Source: Chromohalobacter canadensis
GTDB lineage: Bacteria > Pseudomonadota > Gammaproteobacteria > Pseudomonadales > Halomonadaceae
Assembly: GCF_034479555.1 (NCBI RefSeq)
Contig: NZ_CP140151.1
Coordinates: forward strand, 1,984,001 to 2,048,000
Direction: 5' to 3'
DNA length: 64,000 nucleotides
The position numbers and the translations under genes are program-made. Positions 16,833-26,344 of this stretch are shown piece after piece. The first letter of the stretch is position 1, and each line of letters begins with the position of its first letter. The notes below the pieces were generated by a model that was given only the letters and a program-made list of their open reading frames with translations, did not search any database and was not told where the DNA came from.

Positions 16833-18173
16833 ATGGTCGGCAGCAGCAAGCAGAAGCTCACAACCAAGGCGCTGGAGCAACTATCGAAGACGCCTCCACC
16901 CGACAACGTCTTTGATACTGAGCTACCTGGTTTCCACATTCGGCCCAGTAAGCGCGGCCTGACCTTCCGTCTCTACTATCGCACTAAGACCGGACGGCAG
17001 CGAATCCTCACGATTGGACGATACGGCACTCTGACAGCTGCCCAAGCTCGTAAGGATGCCACCGAGGCATTGGCCATCGTGGCCCAAGGGGGCGACCCAC
17101 GCGGTGTCATGGAGGAAGCTAAGGCTGAGGAGGAACGTCAGCAGCAACAGACGCTTCGCGCCTATCTGGATGGGCCCTATACCGTCGTGCAACGCAGGAA
17201 AAAGGACGGTGAGGCTACGTTGCGTCGCATCCGCCATGCGTTCGAGGGCTGGCTCGACACTCCGATGAGCGCGTTCACCCGCTCTGATGTAGAGCGCTGG
17301 CAGGGGAAGCGTGAGGCCAAGGGCGAGGCATTCGGTACCAGCGTGCGTAGCCTTGGGGCGCTCAAAACGCTGTTGGCTCATGCTGCAGAGCGCAAGGTGA
17401 TACCAGCCAACCCGCTGACACGCATCAGTCTGCAAAAGCCGGCCATGACGGATGACGACATGGCTGAGCAGGCGGCCCAGCGTCGCTATCTGGAGCAAGA
17501 GGAGGTCGAGGCGCTGTTCGCTGGACTGAATGCGTATCAGGACAAAAAGCGCGAGCAGCGTCGCCTCAGCCGTGCCCATGGCAAGGTGTACTTGCCCGAT
17601 CTCGGCAGCGTGGACTTCGTGGATCACGTCAAACCATGGATTCTGACCATGTACTACACCGGCTTTCGGCCCGGTGACATCACCGGCCTGCGCTGGGAGC
17701 ACGTCAATCTGACGTTCGGCACCATTCGCAAGGTTATCGAGAAGACAGCGCATCATCATCCCGACCCGATGACCTTCCCACTGTCGTCAGCTGTTGTGGA
17801 AGTGCTCACCACCTGGAATCGGCAGCAAGGTGAGCCGACCACCGGCTTTGTATTCCCTTCATCGCGTAATGGCAAGCGCATGGATAGGACGGCGATGCAA
17901 AAGCCATGGGCGACGGTACGCAAGTTGTCCGGGCTGCCTGAAGATCTTCAGCTCTACAGCCTAAGACACAACTTTGCCTCTCAGCTTGTCATGGCGGGCA
18001 TAGACCTGCTGACCGTCTCGAAGCTGATGGCGCATTCGGACATACAAACCACCATTCAGTTTTATGCCCACCTACGGCCTGATCACTCTCGGGATGCCGT
18101 TGAGACCTTCGCTCGACAGACTGCCGGACCCTTGCCTGAAGAAATAGGGGCCGCTGAGCCCTCTTTTGCGTGA
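16833..18173 (+). CDS. int: P4-type tyrosine integrase
   Basis: Site-specific recombinase of 446 residues from ATG 16833; the frame is open from 16752, but the upstream part is Cys-rich and non-family. The N-terminal DUF4102-like arm-binding domain is clear (LPGFHIRPSKRGLTFRLYYR, then AQARKDATEAL). Catalytic residues are visible: Arg in TGFRPGDITGLRW, HxxR in YSLRHNFASQL, His in KLMAHSDIQTT and Tyr in IQFYAHLRP. It lies about 165 bp from the tRNA-Pro fragment and points into the island, so it is probably the integrase that placed the element there. Confidence 0.95.
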   Translation: MVGSSKQKLTTKALEQLSKTPPPDNVFDTELPGFHIRPSKRGLTFRLYYRTKTGRQRILTIGRYGTLTAAQARKDATEALAIVAQGGDPRGVMEEAKAEEERQQQQTLRAYLDGPYTVVQRRKKDGEATLRRIRHAFEGWLDTPMSAFTRSDVERWQGKREAKGEAFGTSVRSLGALKTLLAHAAERKVIPANPLTRISLQKPAMTDDDMAEQAAQRRYLEQEEVEALFAGLNAYQDKKREQRRLSRAHGKVYLPDLGSVDFVDHVKPWILTMYYTGFRPGDITGLRWEHVNLTFGTIRKVIEKTAHHHPDPMTFPLSSAVVEVLTTWNRQQGEPTTGFVFPSSRNGKRMDRTAMQKPWATVRKLSGLPEDLQLYSLRHNFASQLVMAGIDLLTVSKLMAHSDIQTTIQFYAHLRPDHSRDAVETFARQTAGPLPEEIGAAEPSFA

Positions 18174-18353
18174 AGTAAAAGGGCCACGACCCTGTAAGTT
18201 GCTGTGTTCGCCCATAGTTATCGAATTGCCAGGGTTGCAGTTTGTAAAAAATGATCGTCAAAGGCTTAAAATTCAGTTTTAAGTCAATTAGGCAGCACAC
18301 GCCCCAGTTTCCACGATGGAAAATCTCATCTTTACTATCATGGAGACGCTTGG

Positions 18354-18668
18354 ATGGCTCGTACCGCCCCTGACTATGATCAAGTTTTAGCCAGCGCGCT
18401 GGAGCGCTACAGAGCAGGGCTTGACCCTGAGTTAATAGAGTTACCAGAGCGTTCAGTATTTCCGTACCTGATACCTGCCCAACCGGCTACGGCGCGAAAA
18501 GCGAGGGTAACCGGAATGCTGCTTGGCATACCTGCGCCTCGATATGTCAAGCGTGGCCGAGCGGTTCGGTATCGGTTGGCCGATGTGTTGGGGTGGCTGT
18601 CGAATGCAGAACCTGTTGCAAGTACTGCTGCGGCTAACACTTATCTTTTATCCTTGAATAATAGTTGA
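18354..18668 (+). CDS. AlpA-like/excisionase-like HTH protein
   Basis: A 104-residue protein whose middle and C-terminal part, GIPAPRYVKRGRAVRYRLADVLGWL, follows the pattern of AlpA/MerR-type winged helix proteins that assist P4-like integrases. It lies 180 bp downstream of int on the same strand. Likely roles are excisionase or regulator of int; the family call rests on this one motif. The next 93 bp lead to the first ISL3 insertion. Confidence 0.6.
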   Translation: MARTAPDYDQVLASALERYRAGLDPELIELPERSVFPYLIPAQPATARKARVTGMLLGIPAPRYVKRGRAVRYRLADVLGWLSNAEPVASTAAANTYLLSLNNS

Positions 18669-18753
18669 GGACTTGCCCTGTATGTATTGTGCTTAGAGCC
18701 AGTTTTCTTAAAATTGGATGTAGAATTGCGGGTGGTCAAGTATGATCCGGGAG

Positions 18754-18819
18754 TTATTTTCGGGTATCCGGAATTGAGTGTGGGAACAGATGATTTTCTC
18801 TCTCCCTCAATTCCGGTAT
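18754..18819. repeat. Left end of the cargo transposon: target duplication, inverted repeat and internal site
   Basis: TTATTTTC (18754-18761) is followed by the terminal repeat GGGTATCCGGAATTGAGTGT at 18762. An inverted copy of its core, CTCAATTCCGGTATC, lies at 18805-18819. The extra copy is a probable second transposase-binding site. Confidence 0.8.
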
Positions 18820-18832
18820 CAATGTAGAAACC

Positions 18833-20158
18833 TCAGGAAAAGTGGCCGCTTTCCAGCAGGTCGCAAAGCGTAGGGATATGTGGACCGTACTCAACCGTCC
18901 TGGGCACTTTCTCCAGACCAACAGATCTCGATAGGGGCCCCTGTTGAGGTTTGCCTTTCGGCTTTCGTCCTCTCAACTTGGTTGTTGGTTTACGCGCTTG
19001 CTTCTCGTAGATCAGTCGAGCACGCATGACCTCAAAGCTGTATCCGCGTCCCATCCGGTTAATGTCCTTTGCCAGCCGATTCACAGATTCAGTATAGGCG
19101 TTTGTGACCTGATGATCATAGAAGTTGAAAACCTCCCCCCACCAGTTCAATAACGCTGTGCGGGATGCCTCAAAGGCTGGCTCGATTGCAGGCGGCAGCG
19201 ATCTCATCCATACCCTCGCAAACTCCTGCGCCTCAGCCTTGTTGCGGCACGAGTAGATGTTATGGAAGTTCTCCTTCGCCTCATAAGCCATAGCCAGTTC
19301 TGGATGAAGATCGAACCAGGACTGCATTTTTTCGCGCTGATCAAGCGACAGATTGTGCTCCCTCTCCAAAAGGATAAAGCGGTCGTCTTTCAGCTTCAGC
19401 CTCTGTCGAGTGTTGAGGCCTTTACGAATTTGTTTTCGCACGGCCTCCAGAGCCTCATTGGCCATGCGGATGACATGCCAGCGATCCACCACAATATCGC
19501 GACCTGGTAACTGCGCGTTCACGACATCCTTGTAGGTGCGCCACATATCCATCGTCACGACCTTTACCTTGTGCTTATCAGGCATAGCCTTGAAGTAAGT
19601 CATAAGGTCGGTTTTCCGACGGTTGGGCAGCAAGTCGTAGACAGCAAGCTCGTTCACGTTGGTGATCATGCACCGGTATTCGCCAATGATCTTCAGCTCA
19701 TCAATCCCCAGAAACTCCGGCGTTTCAAACTTGATCTCTTTTCCAAGCCGGTGGACGTAGTCTTCGAAGATATTCTTGATCGTCTTTTCATCAATGCCAG
19801 CCTCGCGTGAAATCATTGCGAAGGTTTTCTTCATCGACTCCTGCTCGACGTATTTTATGAACCGGGTGGAGGCTTTCCGTTTCGGGTCGATGTCTGGCAG
19901 GTTTGAGAAAAAGGTCTTCCCACAACTTTTGCATCGGAAGCGAGCTCGGTCCACGCGGAGCAGTACGGGCTTTCCATGCATCGGGGTATCGATGTAGTGC
20001 TGTTGCTGAGTACCGTGTCTATACGGACCCTCAGCCTGGCAATGTGGGCATCGCCCAGGGATACCCTGACCATCAACCTCGATGACGTAGTGATCACCCT
20101 CATCAATCAAGTTGCTGGATTGGAGGGTATCCATGTTTAGCAGGTCAAATTGGCGCAT
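18833..20158 (-). CDS. tnpA: ISL3-family transposase of the cargo transposon
   Basis: DDE transposase of 441 residues. The N-terminal zinc-binding region has CPHCQAEGPYRHG and FRCKSCGKTFF. The catalytic core shows FLGIDELKI (first Asp), VVTMDMWRTYKDVV (second Asp) and VTNAYTESVNRLAKDINR (Glu). It is related to the second ISL3 transposase at 28583-29872 but clearly different. The start ATG 20158 lies 3 nt after the stop of the GIY-YIG gene, so the transposase is the last cistron of the cargo operon rather than a separately promoted gene. That would tie its expression to the cargo. Confidence 0.95.
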   Translation of the reverse strand: MRQFDLLNMDTLQSSNLIDEGDHYVIEVDGQGIPGRCPHCQAEGPYRHGTQQQHYIDTPMHGKPVLLRVDRARFRCKSCGKTFFSNLPDIDPKRKASTRFIKYVEQESMKKTFAMISREAGIDEKTIKNIFEDYVHRLGKEIKFETPEFLGIDELKIIGEYRCMITNVNELAVYDLLPNRRKTDLMTYFKAMPDKHKVKVVTMDMWRTYKDVVNAQLPGRDIVVDRWHVIRMANEALEAVRKQIRKGLNTRQRLKLKDDRFILLEREHNLSLDQREKMQSWFDLHPELAMAYEAKENFHNIYSCRNKAEAQEFARVWMRSLPPAIEPAFEASRTALLNWWGEVFNFYDHQVTNAYTESVNRLAKDINRMGRGYSFEVMRARLIYEKQARKPTTKLRGRKPKGKPQQGPLSRSVGLEKVPRTVEYGPHIPTLCDLLESGHFS

Positions 20159-20161
20159 CGC

Positions 20162-21469
20162 TCATACCTTTTTCTTCACCAATCGCCCGGTGGTGTTATC
20201 CATACGGTACTGAACGATACTTCCATCAATAATTCGCTTCACGACTTCGCGGGCAGTATCCAGCGGAACAGAGAACCACTCCCGCGGGTGATATTCTTTC
20301 CCGTCTCTCCCGGTGAGCGTCATCTTGATTCGCTGGGCGTGCAGGAACCCGTGGATGAGGGTCTCAAACTTGTTCGGGTTCAAGTTGTAGCACTCTATTG
20401 AGGCGAGCTTCTTGACGGGTGCCTCAAGGAAAGCGGTGTCCCGTTCCGCATTTTTTGTCCGCTCGTCCACGGTCAGCTCGGTATAACCAATTTTCAGTAG
20501 ATTCGGGATTTCACGAAGTGCGGGCTTATCGCTCAACGTCGTAACGAAATAGATTTGTCCCGCCCGCTTATCCTTGTGGTTCACATTGTTGAAGGCGTCG
20601 ACGACCGACTCAGCATCACGGATAATTCTCCGGCCAGTGGGCTCCTGGTAGAGGCGTTTTGCCAGGGACTGCAAGAGATGATTGGACTCCGTTCCATTCT
20701 CGAAAATGATACGCAAGCGTGGGTCGTATCGTCCCTGGTTATCTTCTCGGTACTCGCCAACCTCATCCACTAGACACATGACGCCTTCAAGTATGAAGGC
20801 ATCACCCGGCTGAACTTGTGAGGCCTGCTGGAAGCGAGCCGCTTTTACATCGCCAGTTTTCAGCTTCTCGTGCAGATCCCTAAATATTGGCTCAAATGCA
20901 TAGAAGTCCTGGCAAACACGCCGCTGAGCTATCTCATCTGGCTCCTCTCGGCTTTTCTCGAATGAGACATGAACCGGGTCAAAGAGGGAATCTTCTCCTT
21001 GATCAAACTCTGAGAATGCCTCGCTCGCAAAAATGTCATCAAGCGATGTGACGTTTTCAGCCTGGCTCACGTCTGTCTTCGACGATGGCTCACCCGGTTC
21101 GGTAGAGGCGCGAGAGGGCCTCTCATCATGTGCGGTGACCTCCTGATTCGAAGCCAGTACGGGCTCGGGTAGCAGGTTATGACGGTCGTATGGTTTTAGA
21201 GCTGACAACAGATCTTCCTTCTCCGTGTAGCTCTTTAATCTCCGGGCGAAAAGCTTTTCCTGTAGGTCAGCACTATCAGCCTGCGGAGCTTTCCCCTGCT
21301 GATCGACGAACGCGCTGATCTCTTCAAATCGAGACACCTCAAGAGGCGCACCCGAGCTTGATTTCTTGGCCTCGACGTCAAGAAGACCGAACTCATCCGG
21401 GCCAGCAAATATGTCGTCCAGTGAAGGCCGAGCCGAGGCTTTTCGTCTGTTGTGATTGATCGGTGGCAT
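20162..21469 (-). CDS. GIY-YIG (T5orf172-type) nuclease-domain protein with repeated SLDDIFA motif
   Basis: A 435-residue protein. The C-terminal third (about 305-400) has the T5orf172/GIY-YIG pattern: IYFVTTL, then LLKIGYT, Arg in DERTKNAERD and the catalytic-type Glu in NKFETLIHGFLH (about 369). The N-terminal 200 residues look disordered and hold two copies of SLDDIFA (16-22 and 142-148), possible docking motifs. The middle (about 218-262) looks like a small beta domain. ATG 21469 has AGGAGG 7 nt upstream. It is the third cistron of the cargo operon. DNA cleavage is likely from the family but unproven. Confidence 0.75.
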   Translation of the reverse strand: MPPINHNRRKASARPSLDDIFAGPDEFGLLDVEAKKSSSGAPLEVSRFEEISAFVDQQGKAPQADSADLQEKLFARRLKSYTEKEDLLSALKPYDRHNLLPEPVLASNQEVTAHDERPSRASTEPGEPSSKTDVSQAENVTSLDDIFASEAFSEFDQGEDSLFDPVHVSFEKSREEPDEIAQRRVCQDFYAFEPIFRDLHEKLKTGDVKAARFQQASQVQPGDAFILEGVMCLVDEVGEYREDNQGRYDPRLRIIFENGTESNHLLQSLAKRLYQEPTGRRIIRDAESVVDAFNNVNHKDKRAGQIYFVTTLSDKPALREIPNLLKIGYTELTVDERTKNAERDTAFLEAPVKKLASIECYNLNPNKFETLIHGFLHAQRIKMTLTGRDGKEYHPREWFSVPLDTAREVVKRIIDGSIVQYRMDNTTGRLVKKKV

Positions 21470-21481
21470 GCCATATCCTCC

Positions 21482-23548
21482 TTACGACGTCTGTGCCTGC
21501 GTCTTACGCTCCTGAGCCTTTCTCTTAATGTAAGCCAGTGCATCCGCCAAACGGCGCTCATACGGCTCACTAGCCGTCACAGAAGGCTCTCGGCCTTTCT
21601 CCTTGCGGAACTCATTGATTCGCGGCCAGAGGATAACGGCCTCTTCTTCAGACATCTGTGACCTCATACCAACCACGGTGTCCTGAATGGTCTTCAGCAC
21701 CGAGGGCGTCACGGATTTTGAGAGAATCTCGTAGGCACCCTGGAAGGGGTTCACCTGACGAATCAGATCGACATTCAGGTTCTCGATATTGACGAATTTA
21801 TTCCCAATAAGAACAAACTTGCGATTGGTTTTGGACTCATCGTTCCCAGCACCAGCGTTGGTTTTCGATGGCTTATCTGTGCCTGTCTGATAATCCGGCG
21901 ATTCTTCTTGAACCCCTTCAGGAGTCATGATCTGAGCGCCTTCAGGCAGGTCAGATTCATCGAACAGCCCTCCGGTAGACTGGATGGCCATGGAAGCGTG
22001 TACGGCTTCTGAGACAGTGCTTATCTCACTGTCATCCATATCTGGGTAAAGCGTTTCCACGACCTTTGGAATCTCTACTTGCTCCATAACTTCTGGGTCA
22101 TCATCGCCTGTCACAGCTGGTGCAATGACTTCAGGCTTTTGAAGGATGGCGGCTTTGATGTTGTCCATGTTCTCCAGGGCCTTCATGACCTTGTCGGAGA
22201 CAGGCGATGTGGTGTCTTCGATGACCACAGTGCCAGGGTCGACTTCTTCGCCCGGCCGTATCCGAGACCTCGGCTTGAAGTTCACTGCGGGTGCCAAGAC
22301 CTGCTCCATCAACAGCGAAACGGTGATGGCCTTGAGCATGTTGTTGACCGACGTTTTGACGTCGTCATCCTCTGCATCTGGTTGGGCAATCAAGTTGGTG
22401 AATTGGGCGTGTGATTTGCCTTCTGAGTCGCGAGTAGCGCGACCGATGATCTGGATGATTTCCGTGAGCGAGGAGCGATAACCAATAGTCAGAACATGCT
22501 CGCACCAAGGCCAGTCAAAGCCTTCCTTCGCCATCCCCAGTGCAATGATGATATCCATGTCGTCTGCTTTGGACACGTTCCTGAGGTAGTTCTGAACCTC
22601 TATCCGGAGAGGGTTGTCATCAACCAGATCGGCAACCTTCAAAAGCCGGCCGGACTGGTCCTTCACGGTAATAATACCGGTCTTCATATCCTTCTCGACG
22701 ACATCGCCGATAGCGTCGAGAATGTAATCGACCTCAGAATACTTGTCCTTCGTGGACTCGACCGCGTTGACGTTTGGAATATGAACAATCGTCTTCTTCG
22801 AGGTGTCCAGCACCTCATGCACAGCATCCAGGTACCGACCTGTGTAGAAGTGATAGCCGATGCCAAGTGACTTCAGATACCTGTAGCCATTGAGCTGTTC
22901 ATAGTAGGAGTAGGTGACCTGCGTAAACTTCTCTTCGTCCTCTGGTAGGAGAATCGGAACGGCGTCGCCTCGGAAGTACGAACCCGTCATTGCTACGATG
23001 TGGGCGTTGGAGCCCGCCATGACGCCATCAATAAGTGCGCCAAGCCGGTTTTCACCGTCCGCAGAGGTATGATGGAATTCATCGATCGCCAGCAGGATGT
23101 CGTTGAAGTTAGAGGGAGCCAATTCCTTATAGGCGTACCGCAGGGTTGCATGGGTGCAGATCAAAACGTCTGCGTCCGTATCAGACATGAAGCGGATAAA
23201 CGCCTTGACCTTGCGGTCCTCCCCGCCAGGTACGCAAAGGTTGTAGCTGGGCTGCACCTTCCAGTCGGCAAAGAAACCAGCACTCGTGAGATCTGTATCC
23301 TTGAAGGAACCCCCGATGGACATTTCAGGCACGGCCACGATGACTTTTTTGAGCCCCTGATGGTGCAATTTGTCCAATCCAAGAAACATCAGGGCTCGCG
23401 ATTTCCCGGAGGCTGGAGGCGCTTTCAAAAGTAGGTACTGGGCGTCACGCGCTTCATACGCCCGAGCCTGCATTTCCCGCATACCCAATTCGTTCAGGTT
23501 TGAACTCTTGCCGGTTTGCTTGTACTGGACCGTCATCAGATCTGCCAT
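21482..23548 (-). CDS. DEAD/DEAH-type SF2 helicase of the cargo operon
   Basis: A 688-residue protein from ATG 23548 (GGGAG 9 nt upstream; the frame also opens with TTG 23554). Helicase motifs: Walker A APPASGKS (43-50), motif II IDEFHH (Asp156-Glu157-Phe-His), motif III MTGSYF and motif VI QIIGRATRD. The C-terminal 250 residues are acidic and match no domain I know. The Walker A form and the DEFH box recall restriction-type translocases. It sits 2 nt after the methyltransferase stop and 12 nt before the GIY-YIG gene. It probably translocates on DNA or remodels it for the partner enzymes. Confidence 0.85.
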   Translation of the reverse strand: MADLMTVQYKQTGKSSNLNELGMREMQARAYEARDAQYLLLKAPPASGKSRALMFLGLDKLHHQGLKKVIVAVPEMSIGGSFKDTDLTSAGFFADWKVQPSYNLCVPGGEDRKVKAFIRFMSDTDADVLICTHATLRYAYKELAPSNFNDILLAIDEFHHTSADGENRLGALIDGVMAGSNAHIVAMTGSYFRGDAVPILLPEDEEKFTQVTYSYYEQLNGYRYLKSLGIGYHFYTGRYLDAVHEVLDTSKKTIVHIPNVNAVESTKDKYSEVDYILDAIGDVVEKDMKTGIITVKDQSGRLLKVADLVDDNPLRIEVQNYLRNVSKADDMDIIIALGMAKEGFDWPWCEHVLTIGYRSSLTEIIQIIGRATRDSEGKSHAQFTNLIAQPDAEDDDVKTSVNNMLKAITVSLLMEQVLAPAVNFKPRSRIRPGEEVDPGTVVIEDTTSPVSDKVMKALENMDNIKAAILQKPEVIAPAVTGDDDPEVMEQVEIPKVVETLYPDMDDSEISTVSEAVHASMAIQSTGGLFDESDLPEGAQIMTPEGVQEESPDYQTGTDKPSKTNAGAGNDESKTNRKFVLIGNKFVNIENLNVDLIRQVNPFQGAYEILSKSVTPSVLKTIQDTVVGMRSQMSEEEAVILWPRINEFRKEKGREPSVTASEPYERRLADALAYIKRKAQERKTQAQTS

Positions 23549-23550
23549 GA

Positions 23551-26280
23551 TCAATTACTCCCTTTGGCTGTTTTCTTGGCTGGTGCTTTTTCTTTTTCCT
23601 CGGCAATCAATTTTTCGTACCGGGCAAACAAATGCTCCAAACGTTCGGTTGCGTCTCGAAATGGTTTGTCACGGTAAAGTTTTTCGACAGCGCGATCCAA
23701 GGCCTTATGAGCTTCCCGAAGTGGCTCCGGCATTTCTTTCGGGTCATAAAGTTTGGATAAGGATTTGTCAGGGTAATCCTCACGAACAAGAAGAACTTCC
23801 TCGGCGAGTTCTTCGATTGTCTTTCGTTGTTGGTCGTTAATTTCTGGCCACGGGAATGTGTTGTAGACGAGGGTGGCAGAATAGCGGTAGCGACTCTCCA
23901 AACGTCCTGCCACGGTGCGCATCCAGTCGTTGTGCATTTCGGATGTTAGGATTCCGAATTCATAAAGTCCCGCGCCGGGGATAATCAGGTTAAGATTGGT
24001 GGATATTACATCCGAACCAAATAGTCCTATAGGTACATATTTTCTTCGCTCTGATGATACCGAAGGGATAATCATGAAGGAGTCCGGGTTATTTAAGTCT
24101 CTAAATTCGTGCGGTCTCTCTGCCAACTTTCTGGTCCCTGCGTCCTTACTTGCAAGCCTTTTTTCCCTAACCCTATCTACTCGGGAACGGATGCTCGGAA
24201 AACGATCGATGTCATTTTTGGTTGCTCCGGTCAGCCACAAGCACCATCTCTCGCCGCCCTGTAAAAATTCTTTAGCGCCAACCAGTTTCTTCATCCATGC
24301 GGCTGATTCCGGGTTCTCGCCAATAAGCTGAGCCCTTTCTTCTCCGGTAAGAATAAGGTTCCCCCCTTCGTTTGGCATATTTCCAAATATCATTTTGGGG
24401 GAGCCTGATATTTGGCTCTCACGGATTGATACAACCGTATTGCCCCCATCTAGGAGATATGGAGATATGTTTTCGACCTCCTTTTTTATGGTGTCGGACT
24501 TATATTTTTCGTACAGATTTACTTCCTTTGCTTTTGCGCTTAGACCTACTACGACAACATGGACGGCAGCCTTATCCTTTGCATTGTTACTCCACGAGAA
24601 ACTCTTGTGGGCAAAATGCAATCTTATTCCCTTTTTAAGTATAGGAGTCCACAATAAATCCACTTGCTGACCTTGGCATATAGAGCTGGTACCAACTAGA
24701 GATAGTTCCGCATTATATTTTTCAACATATAAACTGCCTTTCCAGAACCAACAGGCAACGAAATCTAAAAGCTTGTATGTTTTTACATGCGAAAGAACAG
24801 TTTGCATGTCAGAAATCTGTTCTTTTGATCTGGTGCCATGCCCTAAAAATGGTGGGTTTCCACAAATATAAACCTCGAAAGGGTTGCCTTTCCCATCCGA
24901 TGGTGAACAGACGTTATCCCAGTTTAGACTGAGCGCGTTCCCGCAAACAATATGGCCAGAATCTTTAAGAGGAAGTGAAGCTTCTGCATAGCCAAATTTT
25001 TCCTTAAAAGCCATATTCATCTGGTGCTCTGCTAGCCAGAGAGACAAAACGGCGACTTCATGCGCAAAGTCATCAATTTCGATACCATGGAACTGGGACA
25101 GCTTAATCCCGGAGTAGTACATTTCAGTTTGGTCCGACACAGTGTTCAGAGCGTCGATGATTTCCATTTCCAGCTTTCGCAACTCTTTGTAAGCAATGAT
25201 CAGGAAATTTCCTGATCCGCAAGCCGGATCAAAGATGCGCAGATTCTGGAGGCGCAGAAGTAGCTCCTTCAATTTTCGTTCGTTCTTCCGACTCTTCTCA
25301 AGCTCGGTATAAAGTTTGTCGAGGAAGAGAGGCTGGATCACCTTCATGATGTTGGATACAGAGGTGTAATGCTGTCCCAGGTCGCCCCGCTGCTCTTCAT
25401 CAATGACTGCCTGGAACATCGAGCCAAAAATGTCCGGGTTGATCTCAGACCAGTCCATGTTCCCGCAATCAATCAAAAGCCGTCGAGCTTTTCTTCCAAA
25501 TTCTGGAATGGGCTCATCCGCCTCAAAGAGGCCACCATTGACGTAAGGGAACTCCTGGAAGTGAGCTGCCATGGCTTTTCGTTCAGGCGCGTCATCTTCA
25601 AGGTTTAATACAGTGAAGAGTTCTGAGAAGAATTGGTCGACATCAGAGCCATCTTCCTGTGTCGTTGACTGAATGGCAGATGTCATCTGACCCTGAGCGA
25701 AGATGCCGGTGTCTTCGGCGTAAAAGCAGAACAAGAGGCGGGTAAGGAAAACGTTGAGCGCGTGAATGTCCTCAGGCTTCGAGAGGTCATTGCGCTCACG
25801 GATCAAATCAAACAGCCGCCCCATCTTTTCAGAGGCTTTAACGTCAGCTGGATGCTCTGAGTACATGACCGCTTTCTCGTACCCGGCCAGCGGGAGAAAG
25901 AAGGCATACTGCTTGTCGAGATCATCCATCGTGGTTTCAAGGCGTTCTTCTGCCTTGAGGTCGACGGCAACCAGGCTCTTGAAGTCAGTGACGATGACAA
26001 AACGGATATCGTTCCGTGATACTACTTCGCTTGCCTTGAGCGAGTCGGCTTCAGCATTTAAATCAGTCCCCTCTGGAACAGATCGGAAGTAGAGTTTCTT
26101 CTTCAGTCCAATGTCATCACCGCTGGCAACGTTCCGGCTATCGTCACCTTTGCGTAGGCGGGTTATGGTGCTCTTCGGAAATCCGTAAGCATCAAGGAAG
26201 GAGAAAATGAACTCATCCGGATTAGGGTTGGAGCAGGCCTGCTCCATGGATTCGATAATGCGTGCCTGACTAATCGCCAT
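23551..26280 (-). CDS. MmeI-like class I DNA adenine methyltransferase
   Basis: A 909-residue protein from ATG 26280 (AGGAG 8 nt upstream). An MmeI-type spacer region (LTRLLFCFYAEDTGIF, near 180) precedes the methylase core: motif I DPACGSGNFL (about 351-360) and motif IV GNPPF (about 474-478). A likely target-recognition part follows (about 600-800). MmeI-like enzymes often carry an N-terminal PD-ExK nuclease; here the N-terminal region reads FVIVTDFKSLVAVDLKAEE with no clear PD-ExK, so cutting may be left to the partner GIY-YIG protein. It is the first cistron of the transposon operon. The predicted role is site-specific DNA methylation. Confidence 0.88.
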   Translation of the reverse strand: MAISQARIIESMEQACSNPNPDEFIFSFLDAYGFPKSTITRLRKGDDSRNVASGDDIGLKKKLYFRSVPEGTDLNAEADSLKASEVVSRNDIRFVIVTDFKSLVAVDLKAEERLETTMDDLDKQYAFFLPLAGYEKAVMYSEHPADVKASEKMGRLFDLIRERNDLSKPEDIHALNVFLTRLLFCFYAEDTGIFAQGQMTSAIQSTTQEDGSDVDQFFSELFTVLNLEDDAPERKAMAAHFQEFPYVNGGLFEADEPIPEFGRKARRLLIDCGNMDWSEINPDIFGSMFQAVIDEEQRGDLGQHYTSVSNIMKVIQPLFLDKLYTELEKSRKNERKLKELLLRLQNLRIFDPACGSGNFLIIAYKELRKLEMEIIDALNTVSDQTEMYYSGIKLSQFHGIEIDDFAHEVAVLSLWLAEHQMNMAFKEKFGYAEASLPLKDSGHIVCGNALSLNWDNVCSPSDGKGNPFEVYICGNPPFLGHGTRSKEQISDMQTVLSHVKTYKLLDFVACWFWKGSLYVEKYNAELSLVGTSSICQGQQVDLLWTPILKKGIRLHFAHKSFSWSNNAKDKAAVHVVVVGLSAKAKEVNLYEKYKSDTIKKEVENISPYLLDGGNTVVSIRESQISGSPKMIFGNMPNEGGNLILTGEERAQLIGENPESAAWMKKLVGAKEFLQGGERWCLWLTGATKNDIDRFPSIRSRVDRVREKRLASKDAGTRKLAERPHEFRDLNNPDSFMIIPSVSSERRKYVPIGLFGSDVISTNLNLIIPGAGLYEFGILTSEMHNDWMRTVAGRLESRYRYSATLVYNTFPWPEINDQQRKTIEELAEEVLLVREDYPDKSLSKLYDPKEMPEPLREAHKALDRAVEKLYRDKPFRDATERLEHLFARYEKLIAEEKEKAPAKKTAKGSN

Positions 26281-26344
26281 GTTTTCCACTCCTGGCCAGT
26301 CGTTCGTCGAGCCTTCGACTACGTGCGAATTCTGACGACAGAAT

